Source: Alphaproteobacteria bacterium (GTDB lineage: Bacteria; Pseudomonadota; Alphaproteobacteria; SMXQ01). From it: a stretch of 59,750 nt of DNA. Made by a program: the position numbers and the translations under genes. Every line of letters starts with the position of its first letter. The first letter of the stretch is position 1. Under the pieces are notes generated by a model. That model ran no database searches, was not told the DNA's origin, and was given only the letters and a program-made list of their open reading frames with translations. The stretch covers positions 1-59,750 of the forward strand of contig SMXQ01000008.1 of the NCBI GenBank assembly GCA_004356985.1, written 5' to 3'. Shown here piece after piece: positions 1-7,928 of this stretch.

Positions 1-209
1 TCCCGTCCCATAAACACGTACTTGATGCCGTGCTCCTTGAAGCTGCGCTCAAGGTCATCCTTATTGAATTGTGGGCAATACCGGCTGTAGGGGGCTGATC
101 TGACATCGGCCACGACCGACACCTTATGCTTAAGCAACAGCGCCACAAATATTTCCAACGGATGCGTGGAATGCCCGATGGTGAATATTGATCTCTTGCC
201 TTGCGCCAT
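1..209 (-). CDS. DUF488 family protein, 3' end outside window
   Basis: This is the N-terminal 69 or so residues of a protein of the DUF488 family. The ORF track does not list it because it runs off the left edge. The reverse-strand translation starts MAQGKRSIFTIGHSTHPLE and continues with VADVRSAPYSRYCPQF; the TIGHST and DVR.xP.S motifs are typical of DUF488. The ATG is at 207-209, preceded by a strong AAGGAAGG ribosome-binding site. The biochemical function of the family is poorly defined, so none is assigned. The remainder of the gene lies beyond the window. Confidence 0.8.
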   Translation of the reverse strand, partial: MAQGKRSIFTIGHSTHPLEIFVALLLKHKVSVVADVRSAPYSRYCPQFNKDDLERSFKEHGIKYVFMGR

Positions 210-457
210 AATCAGCCTTCCTTAATTCGCGCTCGATCACTGCCGCGATAAGCTTATAGCAGTCTGAAAGAGGGGGTGGGGGCGTCGGAATGAAGATCGG
301 GTCAGGGGGGACCCGCAAGCTAGGTCACAGATTGGTCACGAACCAATCGATACTGCCCCGTAAGGGCAGGACGAAAGGCCATACTGATCTCCCGAAAGGC
401 GCTGATTTCTGCACTATTCGGGATGGAACGGGACCAACCAATACACCCCGTTTAGAA

Positions 458-496
458 TTTCAAGACCGCCGCATTCGACCACTCTGCCACCTCTCC
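458..496 (-). pseudogene. 5' half of a tRNA-Ser(UGA) gene, truncated after the anticodon loop
   Basis: Read on the minus strand from 496, the sequence begins GGAGAGGTGGCAGAGTGGTC and proceeds through the D-arm to an anticodon loop CTTGAAA (anticodon TGA, serine). The acceptor 5' strand, D stem-loop and 5' anticodon strand (GCGGT) are intact. After the loop the sequence does not pair back (TTCTA instead of ACCGC-like), and no T-arm (GGTTCGAAUCC type) or CCA end follows within the next 150 bases. It is therefore a fragment, possibly left by recombination or integration at a tRNA gene. A working tRNA from this locus is unlikely. Confidence 0.6.
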
Positions 497-516
497 GCAC
501 CCCGATCACATACCCC

Positions 517-584
517 TCACCCGCTTGCCCCGCAACCCCATAGGCATCGCCGCCGGGGCGGGGGAGGGGGCCAGGGTTGGCCAG
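517..584. repeat. dispersed intergenic repeat, copy 1
   Basis: This stretch resembles 1273-1339 along its length. Both contain CCCGCAACCCCAT, then a GGC.TCGCCG core, a G-rich tract and a closing GGTTGGCCA. The copies differ by substitutions and small indels. Both lie outside genes on either side of the frameshifted chemotaxis gene. The alignment was made by eye, so the ends are approximate. Confidence 0.45.
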
Positions 585-692
585 CACGAAGGGTTCCCGC
601 GCCGGCACCTTTGCCCGGCGCCTTGGGCAGATTGCCGCGGTGATGGTTTGGGATCCCGGCACGGCCGGGCTAACGGCGCATTGGGGAGTGAA

Positions 693-1155
693 TTAAGGCT
701 GATTATCCTGGGAAATGACCGAGGCTTCCGCCATCTGTTCGGCCCGGGCCAAGGTGTTGGCCATGGACCGTTCCACATCCTCGATGACCTTGCGGACTTC
801 ACTGCCGCAATCGTCCAGCTGACTAATTTTTTCGTTGAGAGCGTCAAGGGTTTCGGTGATCTGTTCCGTGGCCTGCCGGGTCTGAGTAGCCAGTGCCTTG
901 ACTTCGTTGGCGACCACGGCAAAACCTCGGCCGGCCTCGCCGGCACGGGCCGCCTCGATGGTGGCGTTCAGGGCCAGCAGATTGGTCTGGGAGGCAATGG
1001 CCTTGACCTGCTTGGAAACCTTGGAGACCTGATCGACTTCTTCCCTGTTCGATCTTGTCGAGTGCGTCAAACACCGGCTGCAGTTCTTTGCTGCTTCCGA
1101 CGTCGCTTTGGGTGGCTTTGCCGCGTGTCACCGCGACGGATACTGGGCTATCCAT
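693..1155 (-). pseudogene. methyl-accepting chemotaxis-like signalling protein, frameshifted
   Basis: Two overlapping minus-strand frames together encode a short, soluble protein of about 150 residues. The first part (from the ATG at 1155, good GGGAGAG ribosome-binding site) reads [16 protein letters not shown]...LDKIEQ. The second part (to the stop at 693) reads [11 protein letters not shown], then the MCP signalling hairpin [18 protein letters not shown] and [15 protein letters not shown]. The join lies in the GGG run at 1043-1045: removing one G restores a single frame. No transmembrane or sensory domain is present, so an intact version would be a small cytoplasmic MCP-like protein. Either the gene is broken or the base is a sequencing or assembly error. 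Confidence 0.7.
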
Positions 1156-1272
1156 TGGTCGTGCTCTCCCGCGCCATGATGCCGATTAACTGCCCGCAAG
1201 TCATTGATAAACCTAGGCTAAAATGATTAAAAAAGTCTTACGGCATTTTCAGCCCGGGCGATAAAAAACGCT

Positions 1273-1339
1273 TCACCCGTGGGCCCGCAACCCCATGGCG
1301 TCGCCGGCGGAGGAGGGGTAGACTTAAGGGGTTGGCCAA
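1273..1339. repeat. dispersed intergenic repeat, copy 2
   Basis: Second copy of the repeat at 517-584, sharing CCCGCAACCCCAT and GGTTGGCCA. It ends just upstream of the ribosome-binding site of the glyoxalase-fold gene, so it may form part of that gene's leader. No function can be read from it. Confidence 0.45.
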
Positions 1340-1357
1340 CCCCGAGGAGGATGCCCC

Positions 1358-2002
1358 ATGGCGACCGCTTTGTCCCCGCGTGACTACATTCCCCAATCCG
1401 TTGCTCCGCTCAGGGTTGACGCGCCCGGCACCGTGCGGGAAATGCCGGCGCCCAACAAGATCCACCACATCCATATCTTCGCCGACGAAAAATATGACGA
1501 GGTGGTGGCGTTCTATGTGACGCTGCTCAACGCCGAAATGGTGCGCGAACGGCCCAACAACGTCACCTTCCTGACCTATGACGATTTCGACCACCGCATC
1601 GCCATCTTCAAACGCGAGGGGTGGAGCCACCGGGCCGACAAGACCCTGGGCGTGTCCCACGTCGCCTTCGCCTATGACAGCCTCGGCGAGCTGATGTTCA
1701 TCTACAAGAAGATGTTGGCGCTGGGGCATGAGCCCCACCGGGCGCTCAACCACGGCAATTCGACGTCGTTCGACTACCGCGACCCCGACGGCAACGAGGT
1801 CGAGATCATGATGGACAATTACGCGCCGCTCGATAACAAGGCGTACAAGAGGCACTACCAGGGCACCAAGGAATTCGGCAAATCCGGCGACGGCGAATTC
1901 GATCCGGCGAAGATGCTGGCGCTCTACGAATCGGGCGTGCCGGATTCCATCTTGCTCGACCGCGAGGAAGTGAAGCGCCTGGCCGCCGAAGGAAAGCTTT
2001 AA
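1358..2002 (+). CDS. VOC (glyoxalase/dioxygenase fold) family protein
   Basis: A 214-residue protein of the vicinal-oxygen-chelate superfamily, which includes glyoxalases and extradiol ring-cleavage dioxygenases. An N-terminal beta-alpha-beta unit carries a His cluster (IHHIHIF, about residues 35-41), followed by VSHVAFAY (His101) and PDGNEVEI (Glu149). These are the usual metal-ligand positions of the fold. The C-terminal 50 or so residues extend beyond the core domain. The start is the ATG at 1358, with GAGGAGG eight bases upstream. It stands alone on its strand between the broken chemotaxis gene and the HD-GYP gene. The substrate cannot be told; an aromatic catechol-type or other small metabolite is possible. 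Confidence 0.8.
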   Translation: MATALSPRDYIPQSVAPLRVDAPGTVREMPAPNKIHHIHIFADEKYDEVVAFYVTLLNAEMVRERPNNVTFLTYDDFDHRIAIFKREGWSHRADKTLGVSHVAFAYDSLGELMFIYKKMLALGHEPHRALNHGNSTSFDYRDPDGNEVEIMMDNYAPLDNKAYKRHYQGTKEFGKSGDGEFDPAKMLALYESGVPDSILLDREEVKRLAAEGKL

Positions 2003-2356
2003 ACCAGGTCCAGGGAGAACGCCCGCGGCGATTTATCCTTGATCCCCCCGCGGGTGACCTTGACCCCCCGATGCTTTCTCCGCACACCGGCGGGATGGGA
2101 AAAAGCCCGGGCCGAGCGCCGACCCAGGAATGGGATAGCGAACAGGGGGCTGCAACATACCCGCGAACTATTTAAAATACATGGGCTTACGCGGGTTGCG
2201 CCAATACAGAATGGGGCTCGTCATGATGAGCGCATAAATATGCATTATAATTTCTTCTTTAATATTAGAAAAATTCGTCCTGCATTTTATCGATATGCAG
2301 CTGGAATTGTTTATAATGCCGTTCGACTTCATGCAAATTAGTAGAGGCGCCAACTC
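2003..2356. other. intergenic region with AT-rich segment and possible -10 box
   Basis: About 350 bases without a gene. From about 2150 to 2345 the composition is markedly AT-rich compared with the rest of the window. It contains TATAAT at 2246-2251 and again at 2312-2317; the second lies about 40 bases before the HD-GYP start codon, but no good -35 box sits at the right distance. A small hairpin CTGCAT...ATGCAG spans 2279-2299. The stretch is probably the promoter region of the downstream gene. The short ORFs on both strands show no protein signature. Confidence 0.4.
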
Positions 2357-3730
2357 GTGTCTAGCTCTCCGGAAGAAGACCGCGTTGCGGAAGAATCGCC
2401 GTTACCGGAAACCTTGTCGGGCCATGCCCCGCCCGGGGGACAGGCCTGGGATATTCCCCTAGAAGAGGGGATGTCCACCCCGAGCCGGATTCCCAGGCCC
2501 GATTCACGCAACCATCCGCGGTTGGAGATGTATGCCCGCATCCTCTCGGCCATGGGCGCGGTCTTCCTCGCCGGCGCCTTCGTCGCGTGGATTTTCCTAG
2601 CCGATACGGAAACGCTCTCGCTCATCTTCTTCAAGGGCGGCACCGCCATCACCAACATGGGCCTCCTCGCGTTGGCCGGGGTCGCCGCCTTGGGATCGAT
2701 CTTTCTGGTACTGATTCTTCACCCCCTCATGCGCGCCCTTGTCAGCTCGAAGGTCGCCCCCAGGACCTTGGACGCGCCCCAGCGCGCCCTTCTCGAATTG
2801 ATCCCCAGCCCGGTTTTCTTCCTCAATACCGATGCGCGGTTGGAAGACGTGAATTCAGCCTTCATCAAGGCCGTTGGCCGCTCCGCCAGCAATGTCATCG
2901 GACGCAGCATTTACGATTTCATCCCCGAGGACGATCAAGAGGCGACCTATCAGGCCTTGCTCAAGATCGCGTCGCGGGAGGAGGAGGAATTGCGCTGCCC
3001 GATTATAACCAGCCGGGGGACGCGGATCTTCCACATCCAGGCCGAGCCCTATCAGGGCCACAACACGGATTCCCACTATATCGTCGGTATCGGACTGGAC
3101 ATCACCGAGGACAAGGCCGCCGCCGACGCCATGACGTTGAAATACCAAGACATGCACAAGGCGACGTTGCAGACCCTCGAGGTGATCGCCCACGCCGTCG
3201 AGATGCGCGACCCCTATCTTCATGGCCATCACGATCGGGTTTCCCGGCTCTCAGGCGCGCTGGCCGATCAACTCAAACTGTCTGCCGACCAGAAGGCGGG
3301 CATCGAACTGGCGGCCCGTGCCCACGACATCGGCACCATCCGCATCCCCTTCGAGATTCAGGTCAAGCCGGGTAAACTCAGCGAGGCCGAGGTCTCCATC
3401 ATCGAAGAACACGCCCAGGCCGGGGCCGATATCCTGTCGCGCATCGACTTGCCCTGGCCGGTGGCGGAAATGGTGCAACAGCACCACGAATTCATCGATG
3501 GCTCGGGATACCCGAAGGGGTTGAAGGGCTCCGAGATTTCCATGGGCGGGCGGATTCTCGCCGTCGCCGACGCTTACGACGCGCTGATCTCGCAGCGTCC
3601 CTATCGGGCCGCCATCAGCCGGATCGAAGCCCTGCAACGGCTGATGACCCTGTCGGGCCAGCATTACGACCCCAGGGTCGTGACCGCCCTCTCCGAGGTC
3701 TTGCAGAAGCACAAGTCCGACCTGAATTAG
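2357..3730 (+). CDS. membrane PAS/HD-GYP domain protein (cyclic-di-GMP phosphodiesterase candidate)
   Basis: A 457-residue signalling protein. Layout: a hydrophilic N-terminal tail (1-58), two membrane segments (about 62-81 and 99-121), a PAS sensor domain (about 143-252, ending in the usual GLDITEDK) and an HD-GYP output domain (about 270-450). The HD pair is in AARAHDIGTIRIP (His323-Asp324). The GYP motif is in HHEFIDGSGYPKGL (about 376-389) and is followed by RILAVADAYDAL and RPYR. All hallmark HD-GYP residues are present, so hydrolysis of cyclic-di-GMP is expected from the family. The start is a GTG at 2357 next to the AT-rich intergenic region; a short N-terminal trim is possible. No partner diguanylate cyclase is nearby. 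Confidence 0.87.
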   Translation: MSSSPEEDRVAEESPLPETLSGHAPPGGQAWDIPLEEGMSTPSRIPRPDSRNHPRLEMYARILSAMGAVFLAGAFVAWIFLADTETLSLIFFKGGTAITNMGLLALAGVAALGSIFLVLILHPLMRALVSSKVAPRTLDAPQRALLELIPSPVFFLNTDARLEDVNSAFIKAVGRSASNVIGRSIYDFIPEDDQEATYQALLKIASREEEELRCPIITSRGTRIFHIQAEPYQGHNTDSHYIVGIGLDITEDKAAADAMTLKYQDMHKATLQTLEVIAHAVEMRDPYLHGHHDRVSRLSGALADQLKLSADQKAGIELAARAHDIGTIRIPFEIQVKPGKLSEAEVSIIEEHAQAGADILSRIDLPWPVAEMVQQHHEFIDGSGYPKGLKGSEISMGGRILAVADAYDALISQRPYRAAISRIEALQRLMTLSGQHYDPRVVTALSEVLQKHKSDLN

Positions 3731-3771
3731 GGGCGGGGGCCGCCGCCAAAGGCCTGCCGCGTTCGGTATTC

Positions 3772-5769
3772 CTAGCGCCCGAACAGGCCCCTGAGGCTAT
3801 CCAAGGGCGAAGAGGAGGGCTTTTCCGTCGGCGATGTGGCGTCCCCGGAACCGGAACCCGAGGACCCGCCCAGCCCGGGAATCAATCCCTTCAACGATTC
3901 CAACAACCTTCCCGGTTGCTTGGCGAGGCTCCCCAGCGCGGCGCCGAAGTCGGGCGAATAGCTGATGTCGTGCCACGGCCCCTTGATGTCGACCGGCACG
4001 GAGATGCCGATGGCGCCGGTCGCCCCGCCCTGGCCCGTGGTGGCGGCCACTATTTTGGGCTCGATGCGGTAATCGATCCGCCGCTTGGGCATGTCGACCT
4101 TGCCCCTGCCGGTCAGCCGCAACAGCGGCGATTTCAACAAGAGATCAAAGTTGGTGAGGATGCCCCGGCGGATCTGGAAGCTGCCGCCCATCTCCGAAAA
4201 GTCCGTCTTCCGGGTTTCGCTGGCGCCCGAATCCAGGAACGCGCTTTTAATGTTCCGCATCATGGCGCCCAGGTTGATCCCCTTGATGGCGCCATCCACG
4301 AAGGTCACCTTGCCGCTGCCGGCAAGTGCGCGGATCATCTCGCGCTGGGTCCGGCCCCTGGTGTTTAGCCTCACCTTCACATTAGCGGTCCCTTCCACCC
4401 GGTCCAGGTCCATGGCGTCGCGCAGGAACGGATTGGCCTTGAATTTGGTGAGCGTCGCGTCGAGGGAGACCGTGGGCACGCCGCGCCCGCCGCGAATCTT
4501 CACCCTCGCCTTACCGACGCCGCCATAAAGCGCCATCTTGGTGAGGTCCGTCACCAGGATGGCGTTCCTAAGAGTCACCTTGAGATTGGATTCACCGATC
4601 TTGATCTTACGAATCAGCAGCCCGGCGACGGTGAGCTCCAGCGCCGCGTCGACACTGTCCAGGGCCGATAGATCGATGGCATCGTCGCTCCAGTCCCCGG
4701 GCCCGGCCTTGGCCGCCTGGGGCTTTCCCGGCGCCGACTTTTCCGGTGGCAAATAAGGATTGAAATCCAACCGGCCGAGCTTCAGCACCGCCTTGATGAA
4801 GGGTTTCGGCCCGCGCCGGTCGAAGGACAGCTCGCCGGTGCCCGCGATCGCGTCGAGGCTGAACTTCGCCTTGCGGAAAGCCACCACATGGCCCAACACG
4901 TCCAACTCTCCGGAGATCTTGAGCGGGCCCAATCCCTTGCCTGGCGCGGCCAGGGGCGAACCCACCCAAGCCGCTAACTTGCGCACCGACGGCACGTCGA
5001 GTTCGATGCGCCCACTGAGCGCATTGTCCTTGCCAGCCGAAGCCCGGCCCTTGAAGGAAAACGCCAGCGGCACGGATTTAAGGCTGATGTCGATTTCCGT
5101 GGTCTTGCCGGCGAGAACCGCGTTGGGGTTCGACACCACCGCGCTCAGGGTTAATTTCTCCTTGTTCCAAACAACCGACCCCTCGGCCCGCATGGGGCTC
5201 GCGAGAGAGGGGAGGGAGACCTTGAGATTGATGCCGTCCACAAGATGTCGGGCGCCGGTCCTCATGTCGGTAAAGCTGATGCGGCCATCGACCAGACGCA
5301 CGTCGCCGAGCCTGAGCCCCCCAAGCCCGGGCACCCCAGCCGGGGTGACGTCATCGGGCTTGGCCGCGGCCGGGCTTGGGGCGGTGCCAAATTGCCAATT
5401 GGGCCGCCCTTCGTTGTCAACCTCCAGGTTGATAACCAGTCTTTCCGCGACCAGGGCGTCGATTTCCAGATTGCCGCTCAGCAGCGGCAGGATGCCCACC
5501 CGTACCGTCAGCCGATCGAGGCTCATCATGGTCTTGGCCCGGCCGCCCTTGGCGTTGCCCAGGGAAACCTTGCCGGCCACGAACTCGGCACGGGGCAGGA
5601 TGGAAAGCTTGAATTCGCCGTCGATGCGGGCCTTGCGGCCGGTCGCCTCCTCGATGCCGGCGATGATCTGCCGTTTGTAAACATCGACCGGAATGAGCGC
5701 CGGCGCGATCAACGCCGCGGCGATCAGCAGTACCAAGAGCACCCCGAAACCGATGAAAAGTTTCTTCAC
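3772..5769 (-). CDS. AsmA family protein
   Basis: A 665-residue protein of the AsmA family, inner-membrane-anchored proteins with a large periplasmic domain linked to outer-membrane assembly or lipid transport. Residues 3-27 form one signal-anchor helix (KKLFIGFGVLLVLLIAAALI), followed by the family-typical ATGRKARIDGEFKLSI. Alternating beta-strand sequence fills the body, and the conserved C-terminal block includes GKVTFVDGAIKGINL and LTGRGKVDMPKRRIDYRI. The end is a low-complexity Gly/Ser/Pro tail. The gene converges with the HD-GYP gene (41 bases apart) and lies downstream of the YCII gene. Its precise cargo cannot be read from sequence. Confidence 0.85.
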   Translation of the reverse strand: MKKLFIGFGVLLVLLIAAALIAPALIPVDVYKRQIIAGIEEATGRKARIDGEFKLSILPRAEFVAGKVSLGNAKGGRAKTMMSLDRLTVRVGILPLLSGNLEIDALVAERLVINLEVDNEGRPNWQFGTAPSPAAAKPDDVTPAGVPGLGGLRLGDVRLVDGRISFTDMRTGARHLVDGINLKVSLPSLASPMRAEGSVVWNKEKLTLSAVVSNPNAVLAGKTTEIDISLKSVPLAFSFKGRASAGKDNALSGRIELDVPSVRKLAAWVGSPLAAPGKGLGPLKISGELDVLGHVVAFRKAKFSLDAIAGTGELSFDRRGPKPFIKAVLKLGRLDFNPYLPPEKSAPGKPQAAKAGPGDWSDDAIDLSALDSVDAALELTVAGLLIRKIKIGESNLKVTLRNAILVTDLTKMALYGGVGKARVKIRGGRGVPTVSLDATLTKFKANPFLRDAMDLDRVEGTANVKVRLNTRGRTQREMIRALAGSGKVTFVDGAIKGINLGAMMRNIKSAFLDSGASETRKTDFSEMGGSFQIRRGILTNFDLLLKSPLLRLTGRGKVDMPKRRIDYRIEPKIVAATTGQGGATGAIGISVPVDIKGPWHDISYSPDFGAALGSLAKQPGRLLESLKGLIPGLGGSSGSGSGDATSPTEKPSSSPLDSLRGLFGR

Positions 5770-5859
5770 TGCTGCCTCCTTCGAAGCGGTCGCCCGGAAG
5801 GCGCGCCCTGGCGATGGTCCTCATTTACCCAAGGGTTTTTGCTCTCTAAAAGCCCCCGT

Positions 5860-6195
5860 TCAGTCCTCGAACCATGTCCGTTGCCAGGGGATGACCTTGA
5901 TGGACCGCTGTCCCTCGCGGCAATAGGGCTCGGTCTTGGCCAAGGCCTCGGCCTCGGCCAGGCTTCCGCCGCGGACGACGATCAGGCCGCCCGCCTGTCG
6001 CCCGCCGTCGGTGTAGCGGTTGCCGTCGGAATCCCGCGCCGAACCGGCACCCATGAGCTTGCCCTGGTCCTTGAGATCCTGGAGATAGGCGTGGTGCTGC
6101 TCGGCGATCTCCGCGCCGCTGAGAGCGGTCGCCGGCGGGTTCGCTTCCAGGGTGGCGAAAAAGACGTAAAGCTGGTCGACCCGGCGTTCATTCAT
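5860..6195 (-). CDS. YCII-related domain protein
   Basis: A 111-residue protein resembling the YCII/YciI fold, small ferredoxin-like proteins that often act next to metabolic enzymes. It starts MNERRVDQLYVFFATL and has the typical His in IAEQHHAYLQDLKDQGKLMG, then GGLIVVRGGSLAEAEALA and a short C-terminus with WQRTWFED. The ATG at 6195 was chosen because the longer ORF (to 6564) runs into the preceding amidohydrolase. Only 14 bases separate it from that gene's stop, which suggests co-transcription. The reaction, if any, is unknown. Confidence 0.75.
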   Translation of the reverse strand: MNERRVDQLYVFFATLEANPPATALSGAEIAEQHHAYLQDLKDQGKLMGAGSARDSDGNRYTDGGRQAGGLIVVRGGSLAEAEALAKTEPYCREGQRSIKVIPWQRTWFED

Positions 6196-6209
6196 GGCGG
6201 CGCCTCCGG

Positions 6210-7673
6210 TTAGGCCAGGATCTTGGCGGCCGCGTCCTCGACCGAGGTTCCCTTGAAGAAACCGGGGTTCACCTCGCCGTGCAGGCGCACGATATTGGCG
6301 AAGGTGAAGTCCCGAAAATCGTTGTCGTCGAGAAGATCTTTTTCCACCAGGCTGTAGGCTTGGACCAGGGTCTCGGTCATGTCGGGCACGTCCCAGTGCG
6401 ATACGTCGGAGGAGAACATCGCCCCCAGCCGCGCATCCTCGTGGTTCATGCGGGAATTGAAGGCCGTCGCCAGGGTCCTGTCGTCGGCCTCGCATCCGAA
6501 GAAGAATTTCGGCACGAAAAGATCGTAAATATCGCCTTCCTTTTCGATCCCGCAGGCGGCCCAATCGTCCATGCAGTCGTAATCCTCGACGTTGAAGCCG
6601 GGCCTCGCGCCCATCATCCTGTCGTCGTGGGTCTTGAAGTCGTCGAGATAAGGGGCGTAGGCCTCACCGCCGTATTCGGTCACCAAATCGCGCAACAGGT
6701 CCCGGTCGATCCGGGCCGGATCGAGATTGTCGTGCAGGGCGTTGATGTTGCGCTTCTCCCAGTGCTCGAACAGATCGTTGTAAAGCGTGACCGCCCAGCT
6801 GACGCCGCCTTCCAGGAAACCGAATCGCAGTTCGGGGAAACGGCGGGTGACGCCGCCCAGGAACAGGGCCTTGCAGGATGCGTCGTTGGCGGCCGCGAAA
6901 GAGCCGATATGGTTATAGACGTAGTTGGTTGTCGAACGCCTGGCGCCCCAGCCCTGGCCGCCCACGTGGCAGGTCGGCGCGACCTTCAAATCGACGCATT
7001 TGCGCCACATGGGATCGTAGTCATAGGGGCTGTCGAGCCCCAAGGGATCGATCCACGAAACGTAGCGCGACATCTCGGGCGCCTCGCGTTCGATAATCGG
7101 GATCGGACGGAAATTGAGATTGGTCAGTTGGACTGCCTTGAGGCCCAGGGTATTGATGGAATAATCCAACTCCTCGATCGCCTCTTCGGGCGTCCAGGTG
7201 GGGATCACCGCCGCCGGCGTCATGCGGTCCGCGTAGGGCCCGAACAGGTCGCGGTTCATGGTATTGACGGCCCGGCAGCCGGCCCGCCTGATTTCTTCGT
7301 CGCGGCAGGTGGCAAAGAAAAACTGCGACGAATAGACAATCGCGAAATCGATGCCCATTTCGTCGAGCCTGGCGCGGAACAGGTTGGGCAGCATCGCCGT
7401 GGCGAGATCCAAGGTGTTCTTGGACGGCATGGTCCAGAAGGGCGGCCGGCGTGTCTGTTTGTCGAAACGTTCCTCTGGGGATTGCTTCTGCCAGCTCTCG
7501 CGGCCAAAGCGCGCCGACTTGTAGCGCTCGACGATATCTTTGCCGCCGATTTCCTTCAGGTAATCGACCAGGACGGGATGGTATTCCTGGGTGTGACCGT
7601 CGCCATCGACCACCGGATGGTCGAGTTTCTGGCGTAATTTAAGCGAACGGGAATCAGTCTGGTCAAAAGGCAT
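6210..7673 (-). CDS. amidohydrolase family metal-dependent hydrolase
   Basis: A 487-residue protein of the amidohydrolase-2 (TIM-barrel, ACMSD-like) family. HPVVDGDGHTQEY near the N-terminus corresponds to the metal-binding opening strand. Later landmarks include CHVGGQGWG, FGFLEGGVSW and ASE-like FSSDVSHWDVPD near the C-terminus, matching strand-end ligand positions of the family. The start MPFDQTDSR (ATG 7671-7673) is chosen; the ORF track extends the frame to 8438, but that part overlaps the mltB-like gene on the other strand and carries no motifs. It probably forms an operon with the YCII gene. Such proteins often act in breakdown of aromatic or related carboxylates, but the substrate is unknown. 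Confidence 0.8.
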   Translation of the reverse strand: MPFDQTDSRSLKLRQKLDHPVVDGDGHTQEYHPVLVDYLKEIGGKDIVERYKSARFGRESWQKQSPEERFDKQTRRPPFWTMPSKNTLDLATAMLPNLFRARLDEMGIDFAIVYSSQFFFATCRDEEIRRAGCRAVNTMNRDLFGPYADRMTPAAVIPTWTPEEAIEELDYSINTLGLKAVQLTNLNFRPIPIIEREAPEMSRYVSWIDPLGLDSPYDYDPMWRKCVDLKVAPTCHVGGQGWGARRSTTNYVYNHIGSFAAANDASCKALFLGGVTRRFPELRFGFLEGGVSWAVTLYNDLFEHWEKRNINALHDNLDPARIDRDLLRDLVTEYGGEAYAPYLDDFKTHDDRMMGARPGFNVEDYDCMDDWAACGIEKEGDIYDLFVPKFFFGCEADDRTLATAFNSRMNHEDARLGAMFSSDVSHWDVPDMTETLVQAYSLVEKDLLDDNDFRDFTFANIVRLHGEVNPGFFKGTSVEDAAAKILA

Positions 7674-7928
7674 ATCATCCTCCCATGGCTGCGATGCTTG
7701 ACGGGGCGGGCCCGAAACACCCGGACATCTCTTAGGAAAAAGGGTATACCCCGGCCCCCTCATCGGCAAGCCCCATGGCGGGTCCCGGCGAAGCCTTCCG
7801 CCGCCCCCCAGGATGGCTTCGCCACCCCGGAATCGGGGACCGAAAAATGACAATTCGGGGCTCTGCCCGCCTTCGTCATTGCGCCGCGCTGGCGGCTGTG
7901 TCACAAGGGCCGAAACCTGGAGCCCGCC

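Larger units (their letters stand above)
210..692. other. gene-poor stretch with tRNA fragment and dispersed repeat
   Basis: No convincing coding gene lies here. The predicted ORFs (290-643 plus, 414-662 minus, 525-1226 plus) show no recognisable protein motifs, and the last one runs antisense through the chemotaxis gene. The stretch holds the truncated tRNA-Ser (458-496) and one copy of a dispersed repeat (517-584), both annotated separately. Nothing else was recognised. Confidence 0.5.

Noticed and set aside
525-1226. 233-residue plus-strand ORF over the chemotaxis gene
   Set aside because: The minus strand carries the clear MCP signalling motif; the plus frame is its shadow.
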